Source of the DNA: Sphingomonas sp.
GTDB taxonomy: Bacteria > Pseudomonadota > Alphaproteobacteria > Sphingomonadales > Sphingomonadaceae
Length of the DNA: 64,000 bases
Assembly: GCA_017304655.1 (NCBI GenBank)
Contig: JAFKLY010000006.1
Location: 186,001-250,000 of the forward strand
Direction: 5' to 3'
Below the pieces are notes generated by a model, which did not search any database, was not told the origin of the DNA, and worked only from the letters and a program-made list of their open reading frames with translations. Shown one piece after another: positions 9,434 to 18,139 of the stretch. Positions within the stretch are counted from its first letter, which is position 1, and every line of letters starts with the position of its first letter. Made by a program: the position numbers and the translations under genes.

Positions 9434-9449
9434 CACCCGAATACGGGTG
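9434..9449. promoter_or_regulatory. Inverted repeat between the GMC oxidoreductase and marR
   Basis: CACCCG-AATA-CGGGTG lies in the 243-bp divergent intergenic region between the GMC gene and the MarR gene. It is a candidate operator for the MarR protein, on position and symmetry alone. Confidence 0.35.
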
Positions 9450-9561
9450 GCGGGGATGCCCGGCAAGAACGGGTGACGCGGTGCCAGCTTTGCTGGTCCG
9501 GGGCAATTTCCGTTGGGAAAGGGATGGCCCGGCTTGCTACAGCGTGGATCACGGTAGCAAG

Positions 9562-10056
9562 ATGAGGCGCAGTGTGACGGGCAGGAACGAAGCGGCAGAG
9601 GCTAGCAAGGGCGGGGTGCACCGCTTGCCGCCGTTCGCCCAATCGCTCGGCGCAGTGCTGATCGACGCGAAGGAATCCGTCATCGCGCCGCTGCGGCTGA
9701 CCCTGCGCGACTATAACATCACCGAACCGCAATGGCGGGTCATGCGGGTCATCAACGATGGCGCGGCGACGGACGCCACCGGCATTGCCGAGGTCAGCTT
9801 GCTGCGGGCGCCGAGCGTCACCCGCATCCTCAGGGAACTGGAGGCGCGCAAGCTCATCGTGCGGGAGACCGACGCACAGGACCGGCGCCGCTCGCTGGTG
9901 GTGCTCTCGCCGCAAGGGCGCGAGATCGTGGAGACCAGCTTGCGCAAGATGATTCCCATCCTGCGCCAATATGCTGACCGCTTCGGCCAGGACCGGCTGG
10001 ACCGGCTGGCGGAGGAATTGCGCGCGCTTTCCGCCGCTCTTAAGGGCGCCGAATGA
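9562..10056 (+). CDS. MarR-family transcriptional regulator
   Basis: About 164 residues from the ATG at 9562. The winged-helix core is visible: LRDYNITEPQWRVMRVIND, then the recognition helix (LLRAPSVTRILRELEARKLI) and the wing with the DAQDRRRSLVVLSPQG signature. It resembles the HpaR branch, which represses aromatic catabolic operons. It is divergent from the GMC oxidoreductase. The frame is open further upstream, but the earlier sequence is low-complexity and has no MarR similarity. Confidence 0.85.
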   Translation: MRRSVTGRNEAAEASKGGVHRLPPFAQSLGAVLIDAKESVIAPLRLTLRDYNITEPQWRVMRVINDGAATDATGIAEVSLLRAPSVTRILRELEARKLIVRETDAQDRRRSLVVLSPQGREIVETSLRKMIPILRQYADRFGQDRLDRLAEELRALSAALKGAE

Positions 10057-10211
10057 CGCCGGGCAGTCGGGAGCGAGATGCTTAAGGTGCCGCCGCAGTA
10101 AGCCCAGACCACTGCGCACTGCTCCAGACATGATTTGTCACATCAGCGCGCGCATCGCGAAACAATGGGATGCCATCTCCTTGCCATCACATTGCGTAAC
10201 GGAGGCCCATT

Positions 10212-10481
10212 TTGTCCGTAAAACTGCTGCTCCCCATCCTTCTCGCCGCGTCGCCGGCTGCGCTTGCTGCTCAGTCGATTGCAGACACGCATGAGCAAAT
10301 CTCGGTTCCCGGCAAGTCCGTGGTGATCCTGCGTCCGGTCGAGCGTTCGGCTGCCGTCGCGACCAAGTGTCATCCCGATGCGACCAAGGCGGTTGCCTGC
10401 GAGGCGCAACTGCACAAGGCACGGGTTGATGCGCTCGCTCGCCGTGACGCTGCCCAGCCGACCGAGCTGAGCCGCCGCTGA
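10212..10481 (+). CDS. Small exported protein, 89 aa, function unknown
   Basis: A TTG start at 10212 sits six bases after a perfect GGAGG. The product begins with a signal peptide (VKLLLPILLAASPAALAAQ, cleavage expected after ALA or AAQ) and leaves a mature periplasmic peptide of about 68 charged residues with two cysteines (KCHP and ACEAQL) that could form a disulfide. Strong hairpins follow. I recognise no family. Confidence 0.6.
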   Translation: MSVKLLLPILLAASPAALAAQSIADTHEQISVPGKSVVILRPVERSAAVATKCHPDATKAVACEAQLHKARVDALARRDAAQPTELSRR

Positions 10482-10489
10482 TCCTTGCG

Positions 10490-10520
10490 CCGGTGCCGCC
10501 GGCCTGGCTGGCGGCACCGG
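10490..10520 (+). terminator. GC-rich hairpin after the small exported protein gene
   Basis: CCGGTGCCGCC and GGCGGCACCGG form a perfect 11-bp stem with a 9-base loop just after the stop codon of the exported protein. There is no T-run, so it may be a Rho-associated or RNA-stabilising structure rather than a classical terminator. Confidence 0.5.
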
Positions 10521-10602
10521 ACGCGGCCAGACCGGTCCTGCCTTTCGGCAGGGCGATATCCGGTTCCAAAAGAAGACCAAGCGCGAAGGAGAGGGCGTCA
10601 AC

Positions 10603-10624
10603 GCCGGCATGAACCGGCCTTTTC
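10603..10624 (+). terminator. Short terminator-like hairpin upstream of the response regulator
   Basis: GCCGG-CATGAA-CCGGC is followed by CTTTTC, a short stem with a partial T-run. A second imperfect hairpin (CAGTGCC-CCTT-GGCACTG, 10642-10659) follows before the response-regulator gene. Together they probably end transcription from upstream or form the leader of the two-component operon. Confidence 0.4.
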
Positions 10625-10715
10625 GTTGCTGTATCCGTCGGCAGTGCCCCTTGGCACTGACGGATCAGTTGCTATCTGGACCCTCGACTGCAAAAGAAGC
10701 ACGCGACAGAACCAC

Positions 10716-11429
10716 ATGACCGCGCAGACCATCATACTCGTGGAGGACGATCCGGGCCTCCGCACGCTCATCGCCCGCCTCCTGCAGGAAAACGGCTTTG
10801 CCGTGCGCACAGCCGCGACCGCGCCGGAAATGTGGATCGCGCTGGAGAATGGCCCCAAGGCCAATCTCATCATCCTCGACATCATGCTGCCCGGCACCAA
10901 CGGGCTGGACCTGTGCCGGCAGATCCGCAAGTCGAGCGACGTGCCGATCATCTTCATCAGCGCCAAAGGCAGTGACGAGGACCGCATTCTCGGGTTGGAA
11001 CTCGGCGCAGACGATTTTCTTGCCAAGCCGTTCCAGCCGCGCGAGCTGGTGGCCCGTGCCCGCGCGATCCTGCGGCGCGGTCCCATGACCGATCAGGAAT
11101 CCGGCCGCACGCGTGACGAGTTCCGCTTCAACGGCTGGTCCGTTTACTTCTCCCGCCGCGAGCTGCGCTCGCCGACCGGCGCGATCGTCGATCTGACCGG
11201 CGCGGAGTTCGATCTGCTCGGCACCTTCATTTCCCAGCCCCAGCGCGTGATCGGCCGCGAGCGGCTGATCGAGCTTTCCCGCACGCGCCTCAGCGACAGT
11301 TCGGATCGCAGCATCGACGTGCTCGTCAGTCGCCTTCGGCGCAAGCTGACGGCAGCGGGCGGCGATCCGCCGATCGTCACGGTGCGAGGCATCGGCTACA
11401 TGTTCAGCGCCAACGTCGTGCCGGCTTGA
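10716..11429 (+). CDS. OmpR-family response regulator
   Basis: 237 residues. The receiver domain has the acidic pair EDD at 10-12, phospho-acceptor Asp55 (LIILDIMLPG), and the conserved Thr/Ser (FISAKG) and Lys (LAKPFQPREL) positions. It is followed by a winged-helix DNA-binding domain (LTGAEFDLLGTF ... DVLVSRLRRKL ... TVRGIGYMF). The stop overlaps the start of the sensor kinase by one base, so the pair is translationally coupled. The signal is unknown; the next operon encodes carbonic anhydrase and an anion transporter, a possible target. Confidence 0.93.
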   Translation: MTAQTIILVEDDPGLRTLIARLLQENGFAVRTAATAPEMWIALENGPKANLIILDIMLPGTNGLDLCRQIRKSSDVPIIFISAKGSDEDRILGLELGADDFLAKPFQPRELVARARAILRRGPMTDQESGRTRDEFRFNGWSVYFSRRELRSPTGAIVDLTGAEFDLLGTFISQPQRVIGRERLIELSRTRLSDSSDRSIDVLVSRLRRKLTAAGGDPPIVTVRGIGYMFSANVVPA

Positions 11430-12748
11430 TGCGACTGCCGTCGGTCGGCCTGCTCGGGCGGATCGTCCTGATCCTGGCGCTTGTCCTCGCGACGGAGTTT
11501 GTCGCCAATACCCTTATTTTCGAGCGCGTCAGCAAGTTCGCCCTGCAGGATGACGAGGCGCATCGCATGGCGGAATATCTCGTCGTCGCGCGGCGCATGA
11601 TGGACCGCACGGCCCCCGCGGGTCGCGGCGCGATCGCGCAGGAGCTCTCGACCGCGCGTCTGCATGTCTCCTGGCACACCGGCATCGACAGCCAGTCCAC
11701 CCATTTCCGTCTCAATGAGCTGCGCGCGCAGATGCTCTCTGCCGAACCGGAACTGTTCGAGGGCAAGCTGCGGCTTCATCTGCTGCCGCTCAGCCATGGC
11801 GGCGACATTGGCGGCAGCGTCGAGCTGTCGGACCATTCCACCATGGTGTTCCGCATGTCGCAGCAGCAGGCCTTCTGGCCGCTGACCGTGGAGCGTGTCG
11901 TGGCGCTGGCATTGCCCATGCTGGCGCTGGCGCTCGTCGGCGGTCTCCTCATTCGCCAGACATTGCGGCCCTTGCGTAATCTCATGGGGGCAACCCGGCT
12001 GGTCGGCAGCCAGGAACCAACGCCGGTCGTCGAACGTGGACCGCGCGAGGTGCGCCAGCTCATCCGTGACTTCAATATCATGCAGACGCGTATCCACCGG
12101 CTGATCACGACGCGCACGCAGGCGCTGGCGGCGGTGGGTCATGATCTGCGCACGCCGCTCGCGCGGATGAAGCTACGGCTGGCCGGCGCACAGGTCGACG
12201 AAGGGACGCGCGACGCGATCGAGGGCGACATCAACGAGATGGGCGATCTCCTGCGCTCGCTGCAAATCTATCTGGGTGGTGAAGGGCAGACCCTTCCGGC
12301 GGAGAAGATCGACCTCGCGGTGATGGCGTGCAGCCTGATCGATGCCGCACGGGATGAGGGGAAGGACGCCTTCTACGATGGGCCGCGCAATCTGGAGATC
12401 TGGGCGCGCCCGGTGTCGATCCGGCGGGCGATTTCCAACCTGATCGACAATGCCCTGCATTATGCCGGCAACGTTCGCCTGTCCGTGCGCCAGACGGACG
12501 AGGCGACGCTGATTACGGTCGATGATGATGGTCCCGGCATTGCGCCGGAGCGCTTCGCCGATGTCGTTCAGCCCTTCGTGCGCCTGGACGAGGGACGCGT
12601 GCGCAACACGCGCGGGATGGGGCTGGGGCTGGCCATCGTCCATAATGCGATGCGGGCCGAGGGCGGCGAACTGACGCTGGCGAACCGGCCGGAAGGCGGC
12701 CTGCGCGCGACGCTGCGGCTGCCGCTCACTGGAAATCGTGCCGCCTGA
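11429..12748 (+). CDS. EnvZ-type sensor histidine kinase
   Basis: 439 residues. TM1 is at about 9-29 and TM2 at about 156-175, enclosing a periplasmic sensor region of about 125 residues. A HAMP linker follows, then the H-box with phospho-acceptor His238 (AAVGHDLRTPLARMK), N-box (NLIDNALHYAG), G1 (DDDGPGIAPERF) and G2 (RGMGLGLAIVHNAMR). The start ATG at 11429 overlaps the regulator stop (TGATG). It phosphorylates the upstream OmpR-type regulator. Confidence 0.93.
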   Translation: MRLPSVGLLGRIVLILALVLATEFVANTLIFERVSKFALQDDEAHRMAEYLVVARRMMDRTAPAGRGAIAQELSTARLHVSWHTGIDSQSTHFRLNELRAQMLSAEPELFEGKLRLHLLPLSHGGDIGGSVELSDHSTMVFRMSQQQAFWPLTVERVVALALPMLALALVGGLLIRQTLRPLRNLMGATRLVGSQEPTPVVERGPREVRQLIRDFNIMQTRIHRLITTRTQALAAVGHDLRTPLARMKLRLAGAQVDEGTRDAIEGDINEMGDLLRSLQIYLGGEGQTLPAEKIDLAVMACSLIDAARDEGKDAFYDGPRNLEIWARPVSIRRAISNLIDNALHYAGNVRLSVRQTDEATLITVDDDGPGIAPERFADVVQPFVRLDEGRVRNTRGMGLGLAIVHNAMRAEGGELTLANRPEGGLRATLRLPLTGNRAA

Positions 12749-12855
12749 AGCGGCGGAAACATTTCCTTACATCCGTGTGCGGTCGCAGCAAATGAAGCTG
12801 CCTAGGTTTCTCGGCAATGACGGGCATGGCGCCCGCAGCATGGAGAAATCCCGAC

Positions 12856-13548
12856 ATGAACGAACTGATCGGACGTGTATTCAGCTTTGAGAAAAGCGTG
12901 TTTCCCGACAGCAGCGATCTGTATTCGAAGCTGGCCACCCACGGGCAGAGCCCCAAGGCGCTGATGATCTCCTGCGCGGATTCCCGTGTCGTTCCTGAGC
13001 TGATCATGCAGGCCCAGCCGGGCGACCTCTTCGTTTGCCGCAATGCCGGCAACATCGTGCCGCCCTTCGCCACGCAAAATGGCGGCGTGTCTTCCACCGT
13101 GGAATATGCCGTCGCCGCGCTCGGCGTGCGGGATATCATCGTGTGCGGCCACTCGGATTGCGGCGCCATGAAGGCGCTCAGTAACCCGGTGGGTCTCGAC
13201 AAGATGCCCAATGTCGCGGCCTGGCTGCGCCATAGCACGGCAGCCCAGCATGTGGTCGACACCTGCTACCCGCATCTGGAGGATCACGAGCGCGTCCGGG
13301 CAATCAGCCTGGAGAATGTCGTCGCCCAGCTCGCGCATCTGCGCACGCATCCCTCCGTTGCGGGGGCGATCGCCCGTGGCGAGATGGCGCTGCATGGCTG
13401 GTTCGTGGACATTCATGCCGGCCAGATTCTCGGTCTCGATGGCGAGACCGGCCGCTTCACGCCGCTGCGCGATGATCGCCCGCTGCCGGTTGCCGTTTCC
13501 TCCTCGCCGCGCATGGCGGCTGACTTCTTCGTTGAGGCTGCCGAATGA
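12856..13548 (+). CDS. Beta-class carbonic anhydrase
   Basis: 230 residues from the ATG at 12856, which follows a GGAG. Zinc ligands are visible in CADSRV (Cys and the Asp-Arg dyad) and in CGHSDCGAM (His and Cys). The enzyme interconverts CO2 and bicarbonate in the cytoplasm. Its stop overlaps the start of the SulP transporter (ATGA), so the two proteins are made together, as expected for a bicarbonate uptake or pH-homeostasis pair. The open frame extending to 12817 lacks a ribosome binding site and family similarity. Confidence 0.95.
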   Translation: MNELIGRVFSFEKSVFPDSSDLYSKLATHGQSPKALMISCADSRVVPELIMQAQPGDLFVCRNAGNIVPPFATQNGGVSSTVEYAVAALGVRDIIVCGHSDCGAMKALSNPVGLDKMPNVAAWLRHSTAAQHVVDTCYPHLEDHERVRAISLENVVAQLAHLRTHPSVAGAIARGEMALHGWFVDIHAGQILGLDGETGRFTPLRDDRPLPVAVSSSPRMAADFFVEAAE

Positions 13549-15071
13549 TCAGCGCTCTGAAAGGCCTTGCTCAGGGGGGCACTCTTACCCGAGATTTCAC
13601 CGCCTCGATCGTGGTCTTTCTGGTCGCGATGCCGCTGTGCATGGGCATCGCGATCGCCTCAGGCGTACCGCCTGAGAAGGGCCTGATCACTGGCATCATC
13701 GGCGGCATCGTCGTCGGCCTCATCGCCGGTTCGCCGTTGCAGGTCAGCGGTCCTGCCGCTGGCCTCGCCGTCATCGTCTTCGAGTTCGTGCGCACGCACG
13801 GGCTCGAGGCGCTTGGCCCCGTGCTGGTGCTGGCGGGCATCATTCAGCTGATCGCCGGCATGGCGCGCATGGGTGGATTTTTCCGCTCCATCTCGCCGGC
13901 TGTGGTCCATGGCATGTTGGCGGGCATCGGCGCGCTGATCGTCATCGGCCAGTTCCACATCCTGTTCGACAGCCGTCCGCTCTCGAGCGGGCTTGAGAAT
14001 CTGGCGGCCATGCCGGGCAGGGTGCTTGGCATCTCGCCGTTCAACCTCCGGTCTGCCGAGTTCGCCCTGTTCATCGGTGTCGTGACCATTGGCGTGATGC
14101 TGGCGTGGGAAAAATGGCGGCCTGCCAGTCTCAAGTTGGTTCCGGGTGCGCTGCTCGGCGTTGGTGCGGCCACGCTGATCGCCTGGCTCGGCCAGCTTGA
14201 CGTGACGCGGGTCGATGTGCCGGCCTCGATCATGGGCGCGATTGATACGCCTGGTCCGGGCTTCCTCGGCGCGCTGACCAATCCGGCGCTGCTGGTGGCA
14301 GCTGTCGCCATCGCCTTCATCGCCAGTGCCGAGACGCTGCTCTCGGCGGCGGCGGTGGACCGGATGCATGACGGCGTGCGTACCGAGTATAACAAGGAGC
14401 TGCGCGCGCAGGGCGTGGGCAATCTCCTGTGCGGCCTTGCCGGTGCGCTGCCGATGACCGGCGTCATCGTGCGCAGTTCTGCCAACGTGCAGGCCGGCGG
14501 CAAGACGCGCCTGTCGACCATTCTGCATGGCATCTGGATCCTCGGCTTCGTCGCGCTGCTGCCGGCGTTGCTGCGCGAAATCCCGATGGCGGCGCTGGGC
14601 GGCGTCCTCGTCATTACCGGCTGGCGTCTCGTGAGCCTCAGCCATGTGCGGCATCTGTTCGCCAATTACGGTTTGCTCCCGGCGGCAATCTGGGCGGTCA
14701 CCTTCATCCTGGTGGTGACGACCGACCTGCTCACCGGCGTGCTCGTGGGCCTTGGCCTCTCGGTGGTGGAACTCATCCAGCATCGCAAGAGCCTGCGCCT
14801 CAAGATCGAGGAGGATCACGCCGAGGATGAGAGCCGCGTGCGGCTGCAGGGTTCGGCGACGTTCGTGAGCCTGACCCGCCTGACCGAGCGGCTGGAGCGG
14901 ATCCCGCACGGGCCGGTGGTTCACCTCGATGTCCATCGTCTCGACGGTGTCGATCACACCAGCGCCGAGATGATCCGCGAGTGGGTCGCGCGGCGCCTGA
15001 GTGCCGGTCAGAAAGTGCTGCTGGCCGGGCCTCAGGCCATGCTTGCCCGCCTGGCGCACGCTACGCACTAA
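13545..15071 (+). CDS. SulP-family inorganic anion transporter (putative bicarbonate transporter)
   Basis: 508 residues with about ten to twelve membrane helices and a C-terminal STAS-like domain from about residue 430 (GPVVHLDVHRLDGVDHTSAEM). The SulP features VAMPLCMGIAIASGVPPEKGL and GLIAGSPLQVSGPAAGLAV are present. SulP proteins carry sulfate or bicarbonate. Coupling to a beta-carbonic anhydrase gene by a 4-base overlap favours bicarbonate, as in BicA-like systems. The STAS domain is short and may be degenerate. Confidence 0.92.
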   Translation: MISALKGLAQGGTLTRDFTASIVVFLVAMPLCMGIAIASGVPPEKGLITGIIGGIVVGLIAGSPLQVSGPAAGLAVIVFEFVRTHGLEALGPVLVLAGIIQLIAGMARMGGFFRSISPAVVHGMLAGIGALIVIGQFHILFDSRPLSSGLENLAAMPGRVLGISPFNLRSAEFALFIGVVTIGVMLAWEKWRPASLKLVPGALLGVGAATLIAWLGQLDVTRVDVPASIMGAIDTPGPGFLGALTNPALLVAAVAIAFIASAETLLSAAAVDRMHDGVRTEYNKELRAQGVGNLLCGLAGALPMTGVIVRSSANVQAGGKTRLSTILHGIWILGFVALLPALLREIPMAALGGVLVITGWRLVSLSHVRHLFANYGLLPAAIWAVTFILVVTTDLLTGVLVGLGLSVVELIQHRKSLRLKIEEDHAEDESRVRLQGSATFVSLTRLTERLERIPHGPVVHLDVHRLDGVDHTSAEMIREWVARRLSAGQKVLLAGPQAMLARLAHATH

Positions 15072-15101
15072 GCACGCCCCAAGATCAGCACCTTCCCCCC
15101 T

Positions 15102-15135
15102 GCCGGGCCGTGGCAACATTTTGTCACGGTCCGGC
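15102..15135 (+). terminator. Hairpin after the SulP transporter gene
   Basis: GCCGGGCCGTG and CACGGTCCGGC form an 11-bp stem with one G-T wobble around a 12-base loop, 31 bases past the SulP stop and followed by AAATCTTT. It is a likely but imperfect intrinsic terminator. Nothing else definite is seen in the 206-bp gap before the porin gene except the ribosome binding site AAAAGGGG. Confidence 0.45.
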
Positions 15136-15277
15136 AAATCTTTAGACAAGGCAGCGCTTCATACAAAGGCTCTCTGCTGTGACGGATCGCCATCGTGCCT
15201 GTGAGGGCGCGATGAGATGAGAGGCCGCAGAGCGCAGGATGGAACAGATACGTCTTTATAAAAAAGGGGTTTGTTCC

Positions 15278-16090
15278 ATGAAGAAGTATGTGTTTGCGGC
15301 TGCGCTTGCGGTGGCGGCCGGGTCTCCTGCCTTCGCGCAGGAAGAGGCGGCAAGCCCGATCAGCGTTTCCGGCTCTGTTGCACTCGTGACGGATTATCGT
15401 TTCCGTGGCGTGTCGCAGACGGACGAAGCGATGGCCATTCAGGGCGGCCTCACCGTTTCTCACGAGAGTGGTTTCTACGTCGGCACCTGGGGCTCGAACC
15501 TGGCTGGCTGGGGCACGTTCGGCGGCAGCTCGATGGAGCTGGACCTCTATGCCGGTTACAAGCTGCCCGTCGGCGCCGCGACGCTCGACATCGGCGCGAC
15601 CTGGTACATGTATCCCAGCGGTGCGGACAAGACGGACTTCGTCGAGCCTTATGTGAAGATCAGCAGCACGCTCGGCCCGGTCTCCGGCACGCTCGGCGTC
15701 GCTTATGCGCCGCCGCAGGAAGCGCTCGGCAACTGGTCGAACACGCCGCAGAGCGCGGCGGGCGACAAGGAAGACAATCTGTATATCTTCACTGATCTCG
15801 CGGCCGCCATTCCGCAGACGCCGCTGACGCTCAAGGGCCATCTGGGCTATTCGGACGGTAACCCGGGCCTTGGCCCGAACGGCACCAGCGTTGCGCCGAC
15901 CGGCCAATATTGGGACTGGATGCTCGGCGCCGATCTGGCGGTCGGTCCGGTGACGCTCGGCGTCGCTTATGTCGACACCAGCATCACCGAAGCGGACCGG
16001 ACCTACATCCTGCCCAACTTCTCGAACACGCGCGATGGTTCGAACATCGGCGGCAGCACGGTGGTGTTCTCGGTCACCGCTGCCTTCTGA
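15278..16090 (+). CDS. TorF-family putative outer-membrane porin
   Basis: 270 residues with a clear Sec signal (MKKYVFAAALAVAAGSPAFA, cut before QEE). The mature protein starts with the family hallmark SVALVTDYRFRGVSQTDEA, has alternating beta-strand patterns and ends in an aromatic outer-membrane residue (VVFSVTAAF). The family (TIGR02001/TorF) is widespread in Proteobacteria and predicted to form a small beta-barrel channel; its substrate is undefined. The ATG follows AAAAGGGG. Confidence 0.9.
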   Translation: MKKYVFAAALAVAAGSPAFAQEEAASPISVSGSVALVTDYRFRGVSQTDEAMAIQGGLTVSHESGFYVGTWGSNLAGWGTFGGSSMELDLYAGYKLPVGAATLDIGATWYMYPSGADKTDFVEPYVKISSTLGPVSGTLGVAYAPPQEALGNWSNTPQSAAGDKEDNLYIFTDLAAAIPQTPLTLKGHLGYSDGNPGLGPNGTSVAPTGQYWDWMLGADLAVGPVTLGVAYVDTSITEADRTYILPNFSNTRDGSNIGGSTVVFSVTAAF

Positions 16091-16138
16091 TCAATGTGGG
16101 GCGCGCGGCGGGCCATGCCCGTCGCGCTGCCACCGACC

Positions 16139-16174
16139 AAAAAAAATGGCCCCGGGGCAGTGCTCCGGGGCCAT
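16139..16174 (-). terminator. Rho-independent terminator of the isocitrate lyase transcription unit
   Basis: ATGGCCCCGG (16146-16155) and CCGGGGCCAT (16165-16174) form a perfect 10-bp stem. On the minus strand it is followed by a run of T residues (the eight A at 16139-16146 on the plus strand). It ends leftward transcription from aceA and the 50-residue ORF, and also lies just after the convergent porin gene. Confidence 0.85.
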
Positions 16175-16180
16175 CTCCTC

Positions 16181-16333
16181 TCAACCGATCCGGCCGAGCC
16201 GGTGATAGAGGTGGGAATATTTGATCGAATCCGGGCTGTCCTTCACTTCGCGGACATAATGCGCCACCGCGGTGCGGATCAGCTTGAAGTCCTCGGTCGA
16301 GAAGACCGCGCGGGACCGCTGGGGTTCACTCAT
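16181..16333 (-). CDS. Small protein downstream of isocitrate lyase, 50 aa, function unknown
   Basis: An ORF of 50 codons starting at ATG 16333 and ending 7 bases before the terminator stem. The product has the look of a folded helical protein (FSTEDFKLIRTAVAHYVREV, then IKYSHLYHRLGRIG) rather than a shadow frame. It lies 63 bases downstream of aceA in the same direction and shares its terminator, so it is probably co-transcribed with aceA. I know no function. Confidence 0.65.
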   Translation of the reverse strand: MSEPQRSRAVFSTEDFKLIRTAVAHYVREVKDSPDSIKYSHLYHRLGRIG

Positions 16334-16396
16334 CGTCTTGCTCCTTCTTCCTCGCCCGCCTGACGATCAGGCGGCGCATGGTTCCTCCGCTGCCGG

Positions 16397-17992
16397 TCAG
16401 GCAGCAAACTGGTTCATCGTATTGGCGTGACCGCCGGCCTTGAGGGCGGCCTCCCCGGCGAAATAATCCTTGTGATCGTCGCCCATGTCGGAGCCGGCCA
16501 TGTTCTGGTGCTTCACGCAGGCGATGCCCTGGCGGATTTCCTTGCGCTGGACCCCCGCGACATAGCCAAGCATCCCCATCTCGCCGAAATAATCGCGGGC
16601 GAGATTGTCCGTGCTGAGCGCAGCCGTGTGATAGGTCGGCAGCGTGATGAGGTGGTGGAAGATGCCGGCCCGCGCCGCCGCATCGCGCTGGAAGGTGCGG
16701 ATCTTCTCGTCCGCCTCCTGCCCCAGTGCGGTCTCGTCATAATCCGCGCTCATCAGCTTCGCCCGGTCGTAAGCCGAGACGTCGCGCCCTTCCTGTGCCC
16801 AGGCATCATAGACCTGCTGGCGGAAGTTCAACGTCCAGTTGAAGCTGGGCGAATTATTGTAGACCAGCTTGGCATTGGGCACGACCGCGCGGATGCGATC
16901 GACCATGCCGGCGATCTGGCCGATGTGCGGCTTCTCGGTCTCGATCCAGAGCAGGTCCGCGCCGTTTTGCAGGGCGGTAATACAATCGAGCACGCAGCGG
17001 TCCTCACCGGTGCCGGGGCGGAACTGGTAGAGGTTGGACGGCAGGCGCTTGGGGCGCAGCAGCAGGCCGTCCCGGCTGATGAACACCTCTCCATTGCCGA
17101 TGGCGGCCGGATCGACCGGTTCGCAATCGAGGAAGCCGTTATACTGGTCGCCCAGGTCGCCGGTCTCGCGACTGTAGGCGATCTGCTTGGTGAGGCCCGC
17201 GCCGAGGGAGTCGGTGCGCGCGACGATGATGCCATCCTCGACGCCCAGCTCCAGAAACGCATAGCGGATCGCGCGGATCTTCTGGAGGAAGTCCTCATGC
17301 GGCACAGTGACCTTGCCGTCCTGATGGCCGCACTGCTTCTCGTCCGAGACCTGATTTTCGATCTGCAGGGCGCAGGCACCGGCCTCGATCATCTTCCTGG
17401 CCAGCAGATAGGTCGCCTCGGCATTGCCGAAGCCTGCGTCGATGTCCGCGATGATCGGCACGACGTGCGTCTCGTGGCTCTCGATCGCGTTGATCAGTCG
17501 CATTTCCTCAAGCTGGTTGTGCGTGCGCTGGGCCTGGTCGAGCGCGCGGAACAGGCCGCCCAGTTCGCGCGCATCGGCCTGGCGCAGGAAAGTGTACAGC
17601 TCCTCGATCAGCGCGGGGACGCTGGTCTTCTCGTGCATCGACTGGTCGGGCAGGGGCCCGAACTCGCTGCGCAGCGCGGCGATCATCCAGCCGGACAGGT
17701 AGAGATAGCGCCCGCGCGTGCTGCCGAAATGCTTCTTGATGGCGATGAGCTTCTGCTGGCCGATGAAGCCGTGCCAGCAACCCAGCGACTGGGTGTAGTT
17801 CGCCGGATCGGCATCATAAGCGGCCATGTCCCGGCGCATGATCTTGGCGGTGTAGCGCGCAATATCCAGGCCGGTCTGGAAGCGGTTCTGGGCGCGCATC
17901 CGGGCGGCGGATTCCGGAGCGATCGCCGCCCAGGGCATACCCTGCTCGCTGATGGTGTCGGTCATCCGCTCGATGTCGGCAAGATAGGTCAT
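16397..17992 (-). CDS. aceA: Isocitrate lyase (long, Pseudomonas-type)
   Basis: 531 residues, the length of the Pseudomonas-type isocitrate lyase. The catalytic Cys221 is in KQCGHQDGK, and metal-binding acidic residues lie in VVPIIADIDAGFGN. It splits isocitrate into glyoxylate and succinate, the first step of the glyoxylate shunt needed for growth on acetate, fatty acids and aromatic-derived acetyl-CoA. It is divergent from an ScfR/RamB-like regulator, and the shared 147-bp intergenic region contains an inverted repeat. Malate synthase is not in this window. Confidence 0.96.
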   Translation of the reverse strand: MTYLADIERMTDTISEQGMPWAAIAPESAARMRAQNRFQTGLDIARYTAKIMRRDMAAYDADPANYTQSLGCWHGFIGQQKLIAIKKHFGSTRGRYLYLSGWMIAALRSEFGPLPDQSMHEKTSVPALIEELYTFLRQADARELGGLFRALDQAQRTHNQLEEMRLINAIESHETHVVPIIADIDAGFGNAEATYLLARKMIEAGACALQIENQVSDEKQCGHQDGKVTVPHEDFLQKIRAIRYAFLELGVEDGIIVARTDSLGAGLTKQIAYSRETGDLGDQYNGFLDCEPVDPAAIGNGEVFISRDGLLLRPKRLPSNLYQFRPGTGEDRCVLDCITALQNGADLLWIETEKPHIGQIAGMVDRIRAVVPNAKLVYNNSPSFNWTLNFRQQVYDAWAQEGRDVSAYDRAKLMSADYDETALGQEADEKIRTFQRDAAARAGIFHHLITLPTYHTAALSTDNLARDYFGEMGMLGYVAGVQRKEIRQGIACVKHQNMAGSDMGDDHKDYFAGEAALKAGGHANTMNQFAA

Positions 17993-18074
17993 GGTCGGCT
18001 CTTTCCTGGCATGGGTCTCGATGACCCGTTCATGACAGGGGACACGAAGGCTGCGAAGGCGACACGGTGTGAAG

Positions 18075-18104
18075 TTGTCAAACTTTACAAAAATGATCTG
18101 TAAT
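18075..18104. promoter_or_regulatory. Divergent promoter and operator between aceA and its regulator
   Basis: For the rightward regulator, TTGTCA (18075-18080) and TGTAAT (18099-18104) are spaced 18 bases apart as -35 and -10. An inverted repeat TTACA-N9-TGTAA (18085-18103) lies inside this promoter. A site here could control aceA and autoregulate the ScfR-like gene. Assignment to that regulator is inferred from position. Confidence 0.5.
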
Positions 18105-18139
18105 GTTGTAATAGATGCACGATCACGGATGAGGCCATC

